Below, piece by piece: positions 25,696 through 34,321 of a DNA stretch of 37,753 nt. The DNA lies in the NCBI GenBank assembly GCA_963828755.1, contig CAWHFY010000001.1, positions 1-37,753 on the forward strand, in the 5' to 3' direction. Both the position numbers and the translations under genes were made by a program. The stretch is from WHSW01 sp963828755 (GTDB lineage: Bacteria > Actinomycetota > Thermoleophilia > Solirubrobacterales > 70-9). Every line of letters begins with the position of its first letter. The stretch's first letter is position 1. The notes under the pieces are model-generated. The model saw nothing but the letters and a program-made list of their open reading frames with translations. It did no database searches and was not told the DNA's origin.

Positions 25696-26908
25696 TCAGC
25701 CGACGATCTGCACGTTGTCCACCTGGCTGGCGCAGCCGGCCGGTGGCGGGCAGGGGATCGCCGGGCTGTGGTAGATCCCGGTTCGCAGCAGCGACGGGAC
25801 CGAGTCCCCGACGGCGAGCCCGTCATCGGTCCCGCCCGAGGTCTCGAGCTTGAGCGTGTAGGTGCTGAAGGTCGGGCTCTGCTCGCCCTCGTCGAGCGCG
25901 TCGCCGTCGCCGTTGAGGTCGGCGTAGACCGTGACCGCTCCCGTGCCGGGGTCGCGCGAGTAGGTGACGTCGAAGACGAACCGGGTCCACGAGTCGGTTG
26001 CCGCGGGCGCCGACCACAGCTGCCGGCTCTCGTCACTCGAGCCCGCCGACGTGCTCTGGACGAGGCTCCAGCTCCCGCCGCTGGCCTTCAGCGCGAGCAC
26101 CGGCGTGCCCCCGCCGTTGTCGGCTGGCTGCGCCTGCTTCATCTGCATCACCGTCTGCCAGTCGCTGTTCGCGAGCGGGTAGCTGTCCGGGAGGCGGAAC
26201 GAGAGCATCGTCAGCCGCCGCTGTCCCTCCTCGTAGGCGGGCATCGGCGCGGTCGGACGCCAGTTCTCACCGAGCTCGCAGCGCTCGCCCCAGACGTCGT
26301 CGCCGTCGAGAACGGTGAGTTGATGCGCCTGATCGCTCGGCTGAGCGGCGCCCGCCGCGGTCACGTGGGGGTCGCCGCCGCCGATCAGCGAGTGACGCGA
26401 AGCCGACGCGCAGTCGACGCGGCCCCATTCGGCTGACGCGTCGGCACGGTCACCGGTGTCGCTGAACACCGAGGTACAGCCGGGCGCGGTGAGGGTTGCC
26501 GGGTCGAAGGAGCACGTCGAGTCCGGCGGACGGGCCGGGCCGTCGCGGCCGCGCCGTCGGGCAAGCTTCACCCGGAGCTTGCCGCCACGAACGCGCTTCG
26601 GGGCGCGGATCTTGAGCAGTCGCTCGGTGATCGGCCGCGGCGCGCACCCGGTGGACGCCGACTCGGCGCTCGACCGACTTCCGGGCGTGCTCACGGCGGA
26701 GCTTTGCCTCAGCGCCGAGGATCCGGTCCGGCTTGACGCCGTGGACGCGAAACACGACGACGTGGCGATTGACCTCGATCGGCCTGAACGCGGCCGTGCG
26801 CGCGCCGGCCGGGGCGGCGGCTGCCGCGAGCGCTACCAGCGCGCTGACGAGCGCCAGTGGCAGCGCCACCCTGCATGCGACGGGCCATATCGATCCCTGC
26901 GAGAGCAT
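25696..26908 (-). pseudogene. Heparin-lyase-like secreted protein, copy 2, interrupted by one apparent frameshift
   Basis: The signal peptide MLSQGSIWPVACRVALPLAL (ATG 26908) and the following segment VVFRVHGVKPDRILGAEAKL are in one frame. From about 26635 the sense continues in another frame as TERLLKIRAPKRVRGGKLRV and the lyase-like domain. That domain has SDWQTVMQMKQAQ, NGGGTPVLALKA, FDVTYSRDP and YADLNGDGDALDEGE, matching the gene at 17885-18715. Removing one base near 26630-26645 gives 1212 bases (403 residues). The C-terminus has paired cysteines, as in copy 1. The 162 bases upstream (26909-27070) hold no gene I can support; they contain an A/T-richer patch near 26970-27020 that may be the promoter. 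Confidence 0.72.
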
Positions 26909-27070
26909 CGTCCGATCTCTCGACTGATCGGTGGATGCCGGCGCTCGCTGCAGCCGCAACGGCCGTGGTTAGAACATTTGTCCAGGCCTCCAGGGGCCTG
27001 TTTTCCGCTTTTGCAAGCGGGATCTCGGGTTACGGGACGGTCTCGCTGGCGCCGGCGCGAGGACCTTGGC

Positions 27071-27481
27071 TCAGGGGGCCTCGGCGCCGCCGCTGTCCTC
27101 GGTGATCGTGCCGAGGTTGGTGGTCGTGCTGGTCGAAGCGGTCGACGAGGTCGTGGTCGGCGTGGTGGTCGTCGTGCTCGTGGTCGGCGGGGTCGTTGTC
27201 GTGGTCGAGGATGCGGTCGACGACGAGGTCGTCGAAGTCGTCGTCGTGGTCGTGGTCGCGGAGCTCGACAAACCGGTCGTGCTCTCGTCATCGCTGCCGC
27301 CGGAGACGACCGCGAGCGCGATCCCGAGCCCGATGACGGCCGCGATCAGAACCGCGATCAGCGCCTTCATGCCGCCGCTCATCCCCGAGTCCGGGGGCTC
27401 GCCGGGCGGCTGGTCGTGGCCGCCGCCGTAGTCGCCGCCGCGCGGCGGGACGTCCATGCGCCTGGTCGGGTCCTCGTGCAC
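27071..27481 (-). CDS. Single-pass membrane protein with Thr/Ser-rich external tail
   Basis: The 136-residue protein has a Gly/Pro/Asp-rich cytoplasmic N-terminus (about 1-36), one membrane helix MKALIAVLIAAVIGLGIALA (about 38-57) and a very Thr/Ser-rich C-terminal half (about 68-120). Such tails are often O-glycosylated or span the cell wall. The start is GTG 27481, ten bases downstream of argD, so it may be read through from the arg operon. I do not recognise the family and assign no function. The low-complexity tail is prone to length change. Confidence 0.65.
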   Translation of the reverse strand: MHEDPTRRMDVPPRGGDYGGGHDQPPGEPPDSGMSGGMKALIAVLIAAVIGLGIALAVVSGGSDDESTTGLSSSATTTTTTTSTTSSSTASSTTTTTPPTTSTTTTTPTTTSSTASTSTTTNLGTITEDSGGAEAP

Positions 27482-27491
27482 GCGCGGAACT

Positions 27492-28667
27492 CTACGCGAG
27501 GGCCTCGACGACGATTCCGAGCGCCTCGTCGACCTCGGCGTCGCCGATCACCAGCGGCGGCAGAAAGCGCAGCATTCGCTCACCGGGGACGTTGAGGACC
27601 AGGCCGAGCTCGAGCGCCCGCGCCGCGGTCGCCGCGGCGTCGAGGCCCTCGGCGAGGCTCACGCCGACCATCAGGCCGCGGCCGCGAACCTCGGTGATGC
27701 CCTCGATCTCGCCGAGCCCGGCGCGGAAGCGGTCCCCCAACCGGGTCACCTCGGCGAGCAGGGCCGGGTCGTCGATCACATCCAGGGTCGCGAGCGCCGC
27801 GGCAGCGACGATCGGCGCCCCCGCGAAGGTTGAGCCGTGATCGCCGCGCGAGAGCACCTCGGCCAGCTCGGGCGAGGTGATCACGCCGCCCGCCGGCAGT
27901 CCGCCGCCGAGCGCCTTCGCGGACGTCAGCACGTCGGGCCGCACCCCGAGCTGTTCGTAGGCCCACAGGCTCCCGGTCCTCCCCATTCCGCACTGGACCT
28001 CGTCGAAGACGAGCGCCGCGCCGGCCGCATCACACGCCCCGCGCGCGGCCAGCAGGACGTCGTCGGCGATCGGGAAGATGCCCGCCTCGCCCTGGATCGG
28101 CTCGATCATCACGGCGGCCGTCCGCTCACCGACCGCCGCGCGCAGCGCTTCGGGGTCGTCGCGCGGGACCGCGACGAAGCCGCGCGGCAGCGGCCCGAAG
28201 AGGTCGTCGCGGGCGAGCTTCGGCGTCGCCGCCAGCGCCCCCAGGGTCCGGCCGTGAAAAGCGCCCTCGAGGGTGACTATCTCGGGCTCTTCGATGCCCG
28301 CGAGGTGGGCGCGCTTGCGGACGAGCTTGATCGCGCCCTCGCTCGCCTCGGCGCCGGAGTTGCAGAGGAAGACGCGGCCGCCGAGGCTCGACCTCGCGAG
28401 CCGCTCGGAGAGTCGCATCGCGGGCGCGGAGTAGAAGAGGTTCGAGTTGCCGGCGCTCAGCCCCGCCTGCTCGGTGATCGCAGCGACGATCCGTGGATGA
28501 CAGTGGCCCGCGTTGTGGACCGAGAGCCCGGCGAAGAAATCGAGGTACTCGCGCCCGTCGGAGTCCCAGATCCGTGCACCGAAGCCGCGCACGAACTCGA
28601 CCGGCGCCCGGGCATAGGTGTCGATCGCGTAGCGCGACTCGAGCGCACGCAGCTCCTCGACGCTCAT
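27492..28667 (-). CDS. argD: Acetylornithine aminotransferase
   Basis: The 391-residue PLP enzyme converts N-acetylglutamate semialdehyde to N-acetylornithine in arginine synthesis. Class III aminotransferase signatures are GLSVHNAGHCHPRIV, NSGAEASEGAIKLVRKRAH, ALVFDEVQCGMGRTGSLWAY and the PLP-Lys region VLTSAKALGGGLPAGG, with Lys in SAKALG. Normal length and a complete C-terminus suggest a functional gene. Its ATG overlaps the argB stop by four bases. Confidence 0.97.
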   Translation of the reverse strand: MSVEELRALESRYAIDTYARAPVEFVRGFGARIWDSDGREYLDFFAGLSVHNAGHCHPRIVAAITEQAGLSAGNSNLFYSAPAMRLSERLARSSLGGRVFLCNSGAEASEGAIKLVRKRAHLAGIEEPEIVTLEGAFHGRTLGALAATPKLARDDLFGPLPRGFVAVPRDDPEALRAAVGERTAAVMIEPIQGEAGIFPIADDVLLAARGACDAAGAALVFDEVQCGMGRTGSLWAYEQLGVRPDVLTSAKALGGGLPAGGVITSPELAEVLSRGDHGSTFAGAPIVAAAALATLDVIDDPALLAEVTRLGDRFRAGLGEIEGITEVRGRGLMVGVSLAEGLDAAATAARALELGLVLNVPGERMLRFLPPLVIGDAEVDEALGIVVEALA

Positions 28668-29506
28668 GGAGCCTCGACCATCGTGCCGATGCCCGCGATC
28701 GTGAACAACTCGAGCAGCAGGCTGTGCGGGCGGCGGCCGTCGATGATGTGGGCCGAGCCGGCGCCCCCGCGGATCGCCTCGGCGCAGGCGGCGAGCTTCG
28801 GCCGCATGCCGCCGTCGATCAAGGGCAGCGCCGCCTCGATCTCGGCGACGGTCGCGCGGGAGATCAGCGAGCCCTCATCGGCGGCGTCGGCGAGCCAGCC
28901 CGCGACGTCGGTGAGGAAGATCGCCTTGAACGCGCCGAGCGCCGCAGCGACCTTACCGGCGGCCGTGTCCGCGTTGACGTTGTAGGAGTTGCCCTCGCGA
29001 TCGACCCCGGCCGAGGCGATCACCGGGATGTAGTCGGCGGCGATGTGGTTGAGCACATCGACATCGACCCGCTCGATCTCGCCGACGAAGCCGACCTCGT
29101 CGGCCCGGGCGTGGGGCTCGATCTCGAACAGCGCTCCGTCCTCGCCCGAGAGCCCGACCGCCGGCTGGCCGTGGCGGTTGAGGCGCATGACGATGTCGGC
29201 GTTCACCTTGCCGAGCAGGACCATCTTCGCGATCTCGACCGTCTCCGCGTCCGACACTCGCATTCCCTCGACGAACTTGACCTCCATCCCGAGCCGCTCC
29301 ATGTAGCGGGTGATGTCGGGCCCGCCGCCGTGGACGATCACCGGGTTGAGGCCGACGTACTTGAGCAGGACGACGTCGGTGGCGAAGTCGTCGCGCAGCG
29401 ACTCCTCGGTCATCGCCGCGCCGCCGTACTTGATCACCACCGTCTTGCCGTGGAACTCCCTGATGTAGGGAAGGGCTTCAAGGAGCGTCTCGACGGATGC
29501 AGTCAT
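28664..29506 (-). CDS. argB: Acetylglutamate kinase
   Basis: The 280-residue amino-acid kinase phosphorylates N-acetylglutamate, the second step of arginine synthesis. Signatures are VVIKYGGAAM (phosphate-binding Lys and Gly-rich loop), NPVIVHGGGPDI, EGMRVSD (substrate site) and YNVNADTAAGKVAAALGAFK. LTDVAGWL and DGGMRPKL also fit. The enzyme is usually the arginine feedback target; the long N-terminal helix (ETLLEALPYIREF) is of the type seen in arginine-sensitive kinases. It lies 24 bases downstream of argJ and overlaps argD. Confidence 0.97.
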   Translation of the reverse strand: MTASVETLLEALPYIREFHGKTVVIKYGGAAMTEESLRDDFATDVVLLKYVGLNPVIVHGGGPDITRYMERLGMEVKFVEGMRVSDAETVEIAKMVLLGKVNADIVMRLNRHGQPAVGLSGEDGALFEIEPHARADEVGFVGEIERVDVDVLNHIAADYIPVIASAGVDREGNSYNVNADTAAGKVAAALGAFKAIFLTDVAGWLADAADEGSLISRATVAEIEAALPLIDGGMRPKLAACAEAIRGGAGSAHIIDGRRPHSLLLELFTIAGIGTMVEAP

Positions 29507-29530
29507 CGCCTCAGGTCCTGGCCGACATGT

Positions 29531-30658
29531 CTACGTCGTGTATTCCGCGTTGATCCGGATGTACTCGGGGGTGAGGTCGGAGAAGTACACGTGGGCGTTG
29601 CCGGCACCGCGCTCGAGCCGCAGGCAGATCTCGGCCTCGCGGCCATCGCCGCCGAGGGCGGCAGCGTCGATCACGTCGGGGCCGAGCTCGCCCACGTCCT
29701 CACCCGCGAGCGCCATTCCGGCCGCCTGAGCGATCCGTCCCCAGTTCGGGTCGCGCCCGTAGAGCGCCGTCTGCACGAGCGGCGAGTTGGCGATCGCCCG
29801 TGCGACCCGCTCGGCCTCGAGGGCGTCGACGGCGCCGTCGACCTCGATCCGCCCCACCCGGGTGGCGCCCTCGCCGTCGGCGACGATCTCGAGCGCCAGT
29901 TGCAACAGCACGGCGTCGAGCAACCCCTCCGGGAGCGGTGCGCCAGCCCCGCCGCTCGCCTGCAGCAGCACGGTGTCGTTCGTGGACATCTGCCCGTCGA
30001 CCGTGATCCGCTCGAACGAGCCGGCGACGGCGGCGCGCAGCGCCGTCTCCGGCTCGGCGATGTCGGCGTCGGTCTGCACGAAGCAGAGCATGGTCGCGAA
30101 CCCCGGCTCGATCATCCCCGCCCCCTTGGCCTGGGCGGAGATGGTCACCCCGCCGGCGCTCACCGTGCACGTCTTCGGCCCCGAGTCGGTGGTCATGATC
30201 GCGGCGGTGAACTCGCCGGCGCCCTCGGGCGAAAGTGCCCCGGCGGCCTCGCCGACGCCCGTGAGGACGTCGTCGACCCGCAGCGGCACGCCGATCACCC
30301 CGGTCTCGGCGACCGCGACCGTACGCGGTTCGGCCCCGATCGCCGCGGCGGCCGCTTCGCGCATCGCGAGCGCGTCGGCGTATCCCCGTTCACCGGTGGC
30401 GGCGTTCGCGTTGCCGGAGTTGACGACCGCGGCGCGGATCGAGCCGACATCGCAATCGTCGCGGCACACGCGCACCGGCGCGGCGGCGGCGGCGTTGCGG
30501 GTCAGCAGCAGCGCCGAGCGGACCGAGTCCGAGTCGCACGCGACGAGACCTACGTCGGTGCCGCCATCGGCCTTCAGCCCGCAGGCGACGCCGGCGGCCC
30601 GAAAGCCGGGTGCCAGCACCGCGGGGTCGAGCTCCTCGACCCCATCCGGAACCTCCAC
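29531..30658 (-). CDS. argJ: Glutamate N-acetyltransferase / ornithine acetyltransferase
   Basis: The 375-residue enzyme transfers acetyl from acetylornithine to glutamate, making the cyclic arginine pathway. The self-cleavage site is in QAKGAGMIEPGFATMLCF, where the Thr of ATML is the nucleophile of the beta chain. N-terminal GFRAAGVACGLKADGG and C-terminal GRDPNWGRIAQAAGMALAG are typical. The start is GTG 30658, because in-frame stops lie a little upstream. The 103 bases between it and argC carry a repeat-like element. Whether it also uses acetyl-CoA (bifunctional) cannot be told. Confidence 0.96.
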   Translation of the reverse strand: MEVPDGVEELDPAVLAPGFRAAGVACGLKADGGTDVGLVACDSDSVRSALLLTRNAAAAAPVRVCRDDCDVGSIRAAVVNSGNANAATGERGYADALAMREAAAAAIGAEPRTVAVAETGVIGVPLRVDDVLTGVGEAAGALSPEGAGEFTAAIMTTDSGPKTCTVSAGGVTISAQAKGAGMIEPGFATMLCFVQTDADIAEPETALRAAVAGSFERITVDGQMSTNDTVLLQASGGAGAPLPEGLLDAVLLQLALEIVADGEGATRVGRIEVDGAVDALEAERVARAIANSPLVQTALYGRDPNWGRIAQAAGMALAGEDVGELGPDVIDAAALGGDGREAEICLRLERGAGNAHVYFSDLTPEYIRINAEYTT

Positions 30659-30713
30659 CCACCGCGACCGAAAGAAGCGCCGTCGAGCGGTCGCGGCCAG
30701 CGGCGAGCCTTCC

Positions 30714-30764
30714 GCATGAGGCGCTCATCAGCGGTGCGGCTCGGACTCGCTTCGCTCCGCCTCA
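30714..30764 (-). repeat. REP-like element between argC and argJ
   Basis: The spacer contains the small inverted repeat ATGAG-GCG-CTCAT (30716-30728). Beside it is a GAGCGAAGCGAGTCC-type segment (minus strand) whose style resembles short dispersed extragenic repeats of high-GC genomes. It covers the argC stop codon. Copy number elsewhere cannot be seen here. Confidence 0.35.
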
Positions 30765-31820
30765 CAGCCCCTCCCCCTCATCGAACCCCAACATCAGGTT
30801 CAGATTCTGCATCGCCTGCCCCGCGGCGCCCTTCCAGAGATTGTCGATCGCGGCGAAGACGACGGCCCGCCGCTCGCCGAGCGGCACGGCGTGGATCCGA
30901 CACTCGTTCGTGTCGCGGACGTCGCGCAAGCCCGGCGGCGAGTCGACCACCTTCACGAACCGCTCCCCCGCGTAGCGCTCGGCGTAGAGCGCGCCGATGT
31001 CGTCGACCGGCTCGGCGAGCTCGACGTAGCAGCTGGCGAGCAGCCCCTGGTCGATCGGCAGGAGATGAGGCATGAAGGTGATCTGAGGGTCTGAACCTTC
31101 ACTGCGCACGCCCGCAGGCGAAGCCGAGGACGTGGCGCGAGTTACTCCGGCGCGAGTCATTCGATGCAGCTCCTGCTCGATCTCGGGCAGATGACGATGG
31201 CCGTCGACCGCGTAGGGCATGAAGTTCTCGGTCAGGTTGCTGAGCGAGAGCCGCTCGCCGCCGTCGCGCCCGGCCCCCGAGACGCCCGACTTCGCGTCGA
31301 TCACGACCGAGGCGACCGCGCCCAGCTCGGCGAGCGGAGCCAGCGCGAGGATCGCGGCGGTCGGATAGCAGCCGGGGTTGGCGACCAGCTCGGCCGTCCT
31401 GATCGAGTCGCGGTCGAGCTCGGTGAGCCCGTAGACGGCGTTCTCGAGCAGCTCGGGCTCGCCGTGAGGCGCGTACCAACGCTCGTAGATCGCCGCGTCG
31501 ACCAACCGGAAGTCGGCCGAGAGGTCGACAACGGTCAGCCCCATCCCGCGCATCTCCGCGACCACGGGCGCGGCGGCGCCATGCGGGTAGGAGACGATCG
31601 CGCAGTCGACGTCCTCGAGCAGCGCCAGGTCGAGCTCGATCAGCTCGATCGGGCACCGGTAGCGCGGGTAGAGCTGGTTGAGCCGCGTCCCAGCATGGCT
31701 GCGCGAGGTAGCCGCGGCGAGCTCGAGCCGCGGGTGCGCCCAGGCCAGTTCCGCCGAGAGCGCCCCGGCGTAGCCGGACGCGCCGGCCACCACCACCCGA
31801 TGCTCGGCGCCGTCAGGCAC
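30762..31820 (-). CDS. argC: N-acetyl-gamma-glutamyl-phosphate reductase
   Basis: The 352-residue NADPH-dependent reductase makes N-acetylglutamate semialdehyde. The Rossmann motif is VVVAGASGYAGALSAELAW, the catalytic Cys is in ANPGCYPTAAILAL, and KSGVSGAGRDGG and YAVDGHRHLPEIEQEL are family signatures. GTG 31820 overlaps the pheT stop by eight bases, so it is translationally linked to pheT. A stretch of about 25 residues (nt about 31084-31161, RAGVTRATSSASPAGVRSEG) follows the histidine-rich motif and is longer than I expect for the family. It looks like an in-frame insertion. Confidence 0.95.
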   Translation of the reverse strand: MPDGAEHRVVVAGASGYAGALSAELAWAHPRLELAAATSRSHAGTRLNQLYPRYRCPIELIELDLALLEDVDCAIVSYPHGAAAPVVAEMRGMGLTVVDLSADFRLVDAAIYERWYAPHGEPELLENAVYGLTELDRDSIRTAELVANPGCYPTAAILALAPLAELGAVASVVIDAKSGVSGAGRDGGERLSLSNLTENFMPYAVDGHRHLPEIEQELHRMTRAGVTRATSSASPAGVRSEGSDPQITFMPHLLPIDQGLLASCYVELAEPVDDIGALYAERYAGERFVKVVDSPPGLRDVRDTNECRIHAVPLGERRAVVFAAIDNLWKGAAGQAMQNLNLMLGFDEGEGL

Positions 31821-34278
31821 GCAGCGACCCCCCGATCGTCGCGAGCGACTCCTCGATCCGCCCGCGGATTGCGGCGACCTCGTCGTCGGTGAGCGTCCGG
31901 TCGGCGGCGCGGAACTCAAGCCGCAGGGCGAGGCTCTTGCGGCCCTCGCCGACCTGCTCGCCGCGGTACAGGTCGAAGATCTCGATCGACCGCAGCAACT
32001 CGCCGCCCGCCTCGGCGACGAGCGCGCGCACGCGCGCCGCCTCCGCGTCCTCGTCGACGATCACCGCGATGTCCTGCTCGATCGCCGGATAGGTGATGAC
32101 GTCCTCGTACTGCTCGGCACCGACCGGCGAAGCGTCGGCCAGCACCGCGAGGTCGACCTCGAATCCGGCGGCGGCGTCGAGGTCCCAGGTCCGACACACG
32201 AGCGGGTGGATCTGGCCGACCCAACCCGCGGCCGCGCCGTCGACGATGACCCGCGCCGACCGGCCCGGGCTCAGAAACGGCTCGGTCGCTGGCTCGACCT
32301 CGAGCGCGCAGCCGATCCCGGCGGCGATCCCCTCGAGCGTGCCCTTGAGCGCGTAGAAGTCCGGCTCACCCGGCTCGCCGCGCCAGCCGCCGCCCGGCGG
32401 CGGCCCGCTTACCAGGCAGCCGATCCGCCAGGGCTCGAACGCCGGCGCGGCGCGCCAGCCGGGGAACCGGCCGCCGAGCGTGCTGTCGCCGATCGGCTCA
32501 CCGTCGCGCAGGTACGCGCGGCCGGACTCGTAGAGCGAGACTCGCCGGGCACCGTGGGAGAGGTTGTAGCGGGCGACGTCGAGCAGCCCGCCGAGCAGGG
32601 TCGTGCGCAGGACCGAGTGCTCGCTCGAGAGCGGGTTCGAGATCCCGATCGGCTGCGCGCGCGGATCATCGGCGCCGATGCGCAGCGCCGCCGGCTGCCC
32701 GGGGTCGATGAGGCTGAGGGTGACGACGCCGTCGAAGCCGAGGTCGCGGGCCAGGTCCTCAGCCCGGCGTCGCAGACGCTGCTCGCGGGTCAACCGGGCG
32801 CCCTGGACACTCGCGCTCGGCAGGGTCGCCGGCAGGTGCTCGGCGTAGCCGTGGATGCGACCGACCTCCTCGACCAGATCGACCTCGCGGGTGACGTCGT
32901 AGTGGCGATGAAACGGGACGGTCGCTCGCCACTCGCCACTCGCCGCCGGCCGCTCGAGCCCGAACTCCAGGCGCGTCAGGTACGTCTCGATCAGCGCGTC
33001 GTCGACCTCGACCCCGAGCAGCGATCCAACGCGCTCGCCGCGCAGCGGGACGACGTGCGCATCGGGGATCTCGCCGGTGACGTCGATCGTCCCCGGGACG
33101 AGCCGCGCCCCGCAGAGCTCGACCAGGAGCTGCGACGCGACGCGCTGGGCGCGCAACGCCAGCTCCGGGTGCAGCTGCTTCTCGTTGCGGTTCGAGGCGT
33201 CGGAGCGCAGCCCGAGCTTGCGCGACGTGCGCAGGATGTTGACTCCGTTCCAGGTCGCGACCTCGAGCAGCACCCGGGTGGTGGAGTCGCTGACCTCGGA
33301 CACCTGGCCGCCCATGATCCCGGCGATGCTGGTCGGCCCCTCGCGGTCGCAGACCAGCACCATCTCCGGGTCGAGGCTGCGCTCGGTCCCGTCGAGAGTC
33401 GTCATCCGCTCACCCTCGCGCGCCGCGCGGATGATCAGCTCGCCGCCGGGGACCTCGTCGAGGTCGAAGGCGTGCAGCGGCTGCGCGGTCAGCAGCATCA
33501 CGTAATTGGTGATGTCGACGACGTTGTTGATCGGCCGCATCCCGGCCGCCGTGAGGCGCGCCTTCAGCCACGGCGGCGACGGCCCGATCGTCACGTCGGT
33601 GAACACACGGGCGCTGAACCGCGGGCAGAGGTCCGGAACCTCGACCGCGACTGAGGCGTAGTCGTCGACCGAGCCCTCCCCCGTTGCCTCGGCCTCGCCG
33701 TCCCAGGGCGGCGGGGCAAGCCCGGCGCCGGTCACCGCGTGCAGCTCGCGCGCCACGCCGTACACGCCGAAGCAATCGACCCGGTTCGAGGTCGGCTCGA
33801 GCTCGAGCACGGGCTCGGCGACGGCGAACACCTCGCTGAGCGAACTCCCGGCCTCGGGACCCTCGGCGAGCTCCAGGATCCCATCCTCGTCGTCGCCGAT
33901 GCCCAGTTCGCGCTCGGACAGGATCATCCCGTTCGACTCGATGCCGCGAAGCGTCGCGGTCCCGAGCTTCGTCCCGTCGGGCATCACCGCGCCGGGAAGC
34001 GCGACCGCGACCGTGTGCCCGGCGGCGACGTTGGGCGCGCCGCAGACGATCGTCCGCGCCCCCTCGCCGGCGTCGACCTCGCACACGCGCAGCCGATCGG
34101 CGTTGGGGTGCGGCTCGACACTGAGCACGCGGCCGACGACGAAGCCCTCCGCGCTCGGCGAGCCGACGTGCGAGATCCGCTCGAGCTCGATGCTGTGCAT
34201 GGCGAGCGTCTCGCCGATCTCCTCGACCGAGAGGCCTGGATCGCAGTATTCGGCCAACCAGGAATAGGGAACCTTCAC
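31813..34278 (-). CDS. pheT: Phenylalanyl-tRNA synthetase beta subunit
   Basis: The 821-residue subunit contains the EMAP/tRNA-binding domain (about 38-150, with GAPNVAAGHTVAVALPGAVM), the B3/B4 editing domain (ITNYVMLLTAQPLHAFDLDE), the B5 domain, the core domain and the C-terminal FDX-ACB anticodon-binding domain (TYPAIEQDIAVIVDEDA). I chose GTG 34278 because VPYSWLAEYCDPGLS is the usual N-terminus. The frame runs to 34305, but that adds nine atypical residues. With PheS it charges tRNA-Phe as an alpha2-beta2 enzyme. Confidence 0.97.
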   Translation of the reverse strand: MKVPYSWLAEYCDPGLSVEEIGETLAMHSIELERISHVGSPSAEGFVVGRVLSVEPHPNADRLRVCEVDAGEGARTIVCGAPNVAAGHTVAVALPGAVMPDGTKLGTATLRGIESNGMILSERELGIGDDEDGILELAEGPEAGSSLSEVFAVAEPVLELEPTSNRVDCFGVYGVARELHAVTGAGLAPPPWDGEAEATGEGSVDDYASVAVEVPDLCPRFSARVFTDVTIGPSPPWLKARLTAAGMRPINNVVDITNYVMLLTAQPLHAFDLDEVPGGELIIRAAREGERMTTLDGTERSLDPEMVLVCDREGPTSIAGIMGGQVSEVSDSTTRVLLEVATWNGVNILRTSRKLGLRSDASNRNEKQLHPELALRAQRVASQLLVELCGARLVPGTIDVTGEIPDAHVVPLRGERVGSLLGVEVDDALIETYLTRLEFGLERPAASGEWRATVPFHRHYDVTREVDLVEEVGRIHGYAEHLPATLPSASVQGARLTREQRLRRRAEDLARDLGFDGVVTLSLIDPGQPAALRIGADDPRAQPIGISNPLSSEHSVLRTTLLGGLLDVARYNLSHGARRVSLYESGRAYLRDGEPIGDSTLGGRFPGWRAAPAFEPWRIGCLVSGPPPGGGWRGEPGEPDFYALKGTLEGIAAGIGCALEVEPATEPFLSPGRSARVIVDGAAAGWVGQIHPLVCRTWDLDAAAGFEVDLAVLADASPVGAEQYEDVITYPAIEQDIAVIVDEDAEAARVRALVAEAGGELLRSIEIFDLYRGEQVGEGRKSLALRLEFRAADRTLTDDEVAAIRGRIEESLATIGGSLRA

Positions 34279-34321
34279 GGCGAGCCCTTCTCGGGCACCG
34301 GGCAACGAGCAACCAGCAACC

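Noticed and set aside
26909..27070. CCGCTT-TTGC-AAGCGG hairpin near 27006-27021 as a terminator
   Set aside because: The T-run precedes rather than follows the stem on the plus strand, and A residues follow it on the minus strand.
28493..31075. Very long open frame on the plus strand antisense to argB and argJ
   Set aside because: It lies opposite clearly conserved arg genes, has a composition expected from antisense of high-GC3 codons, and shows no recognisable domain.
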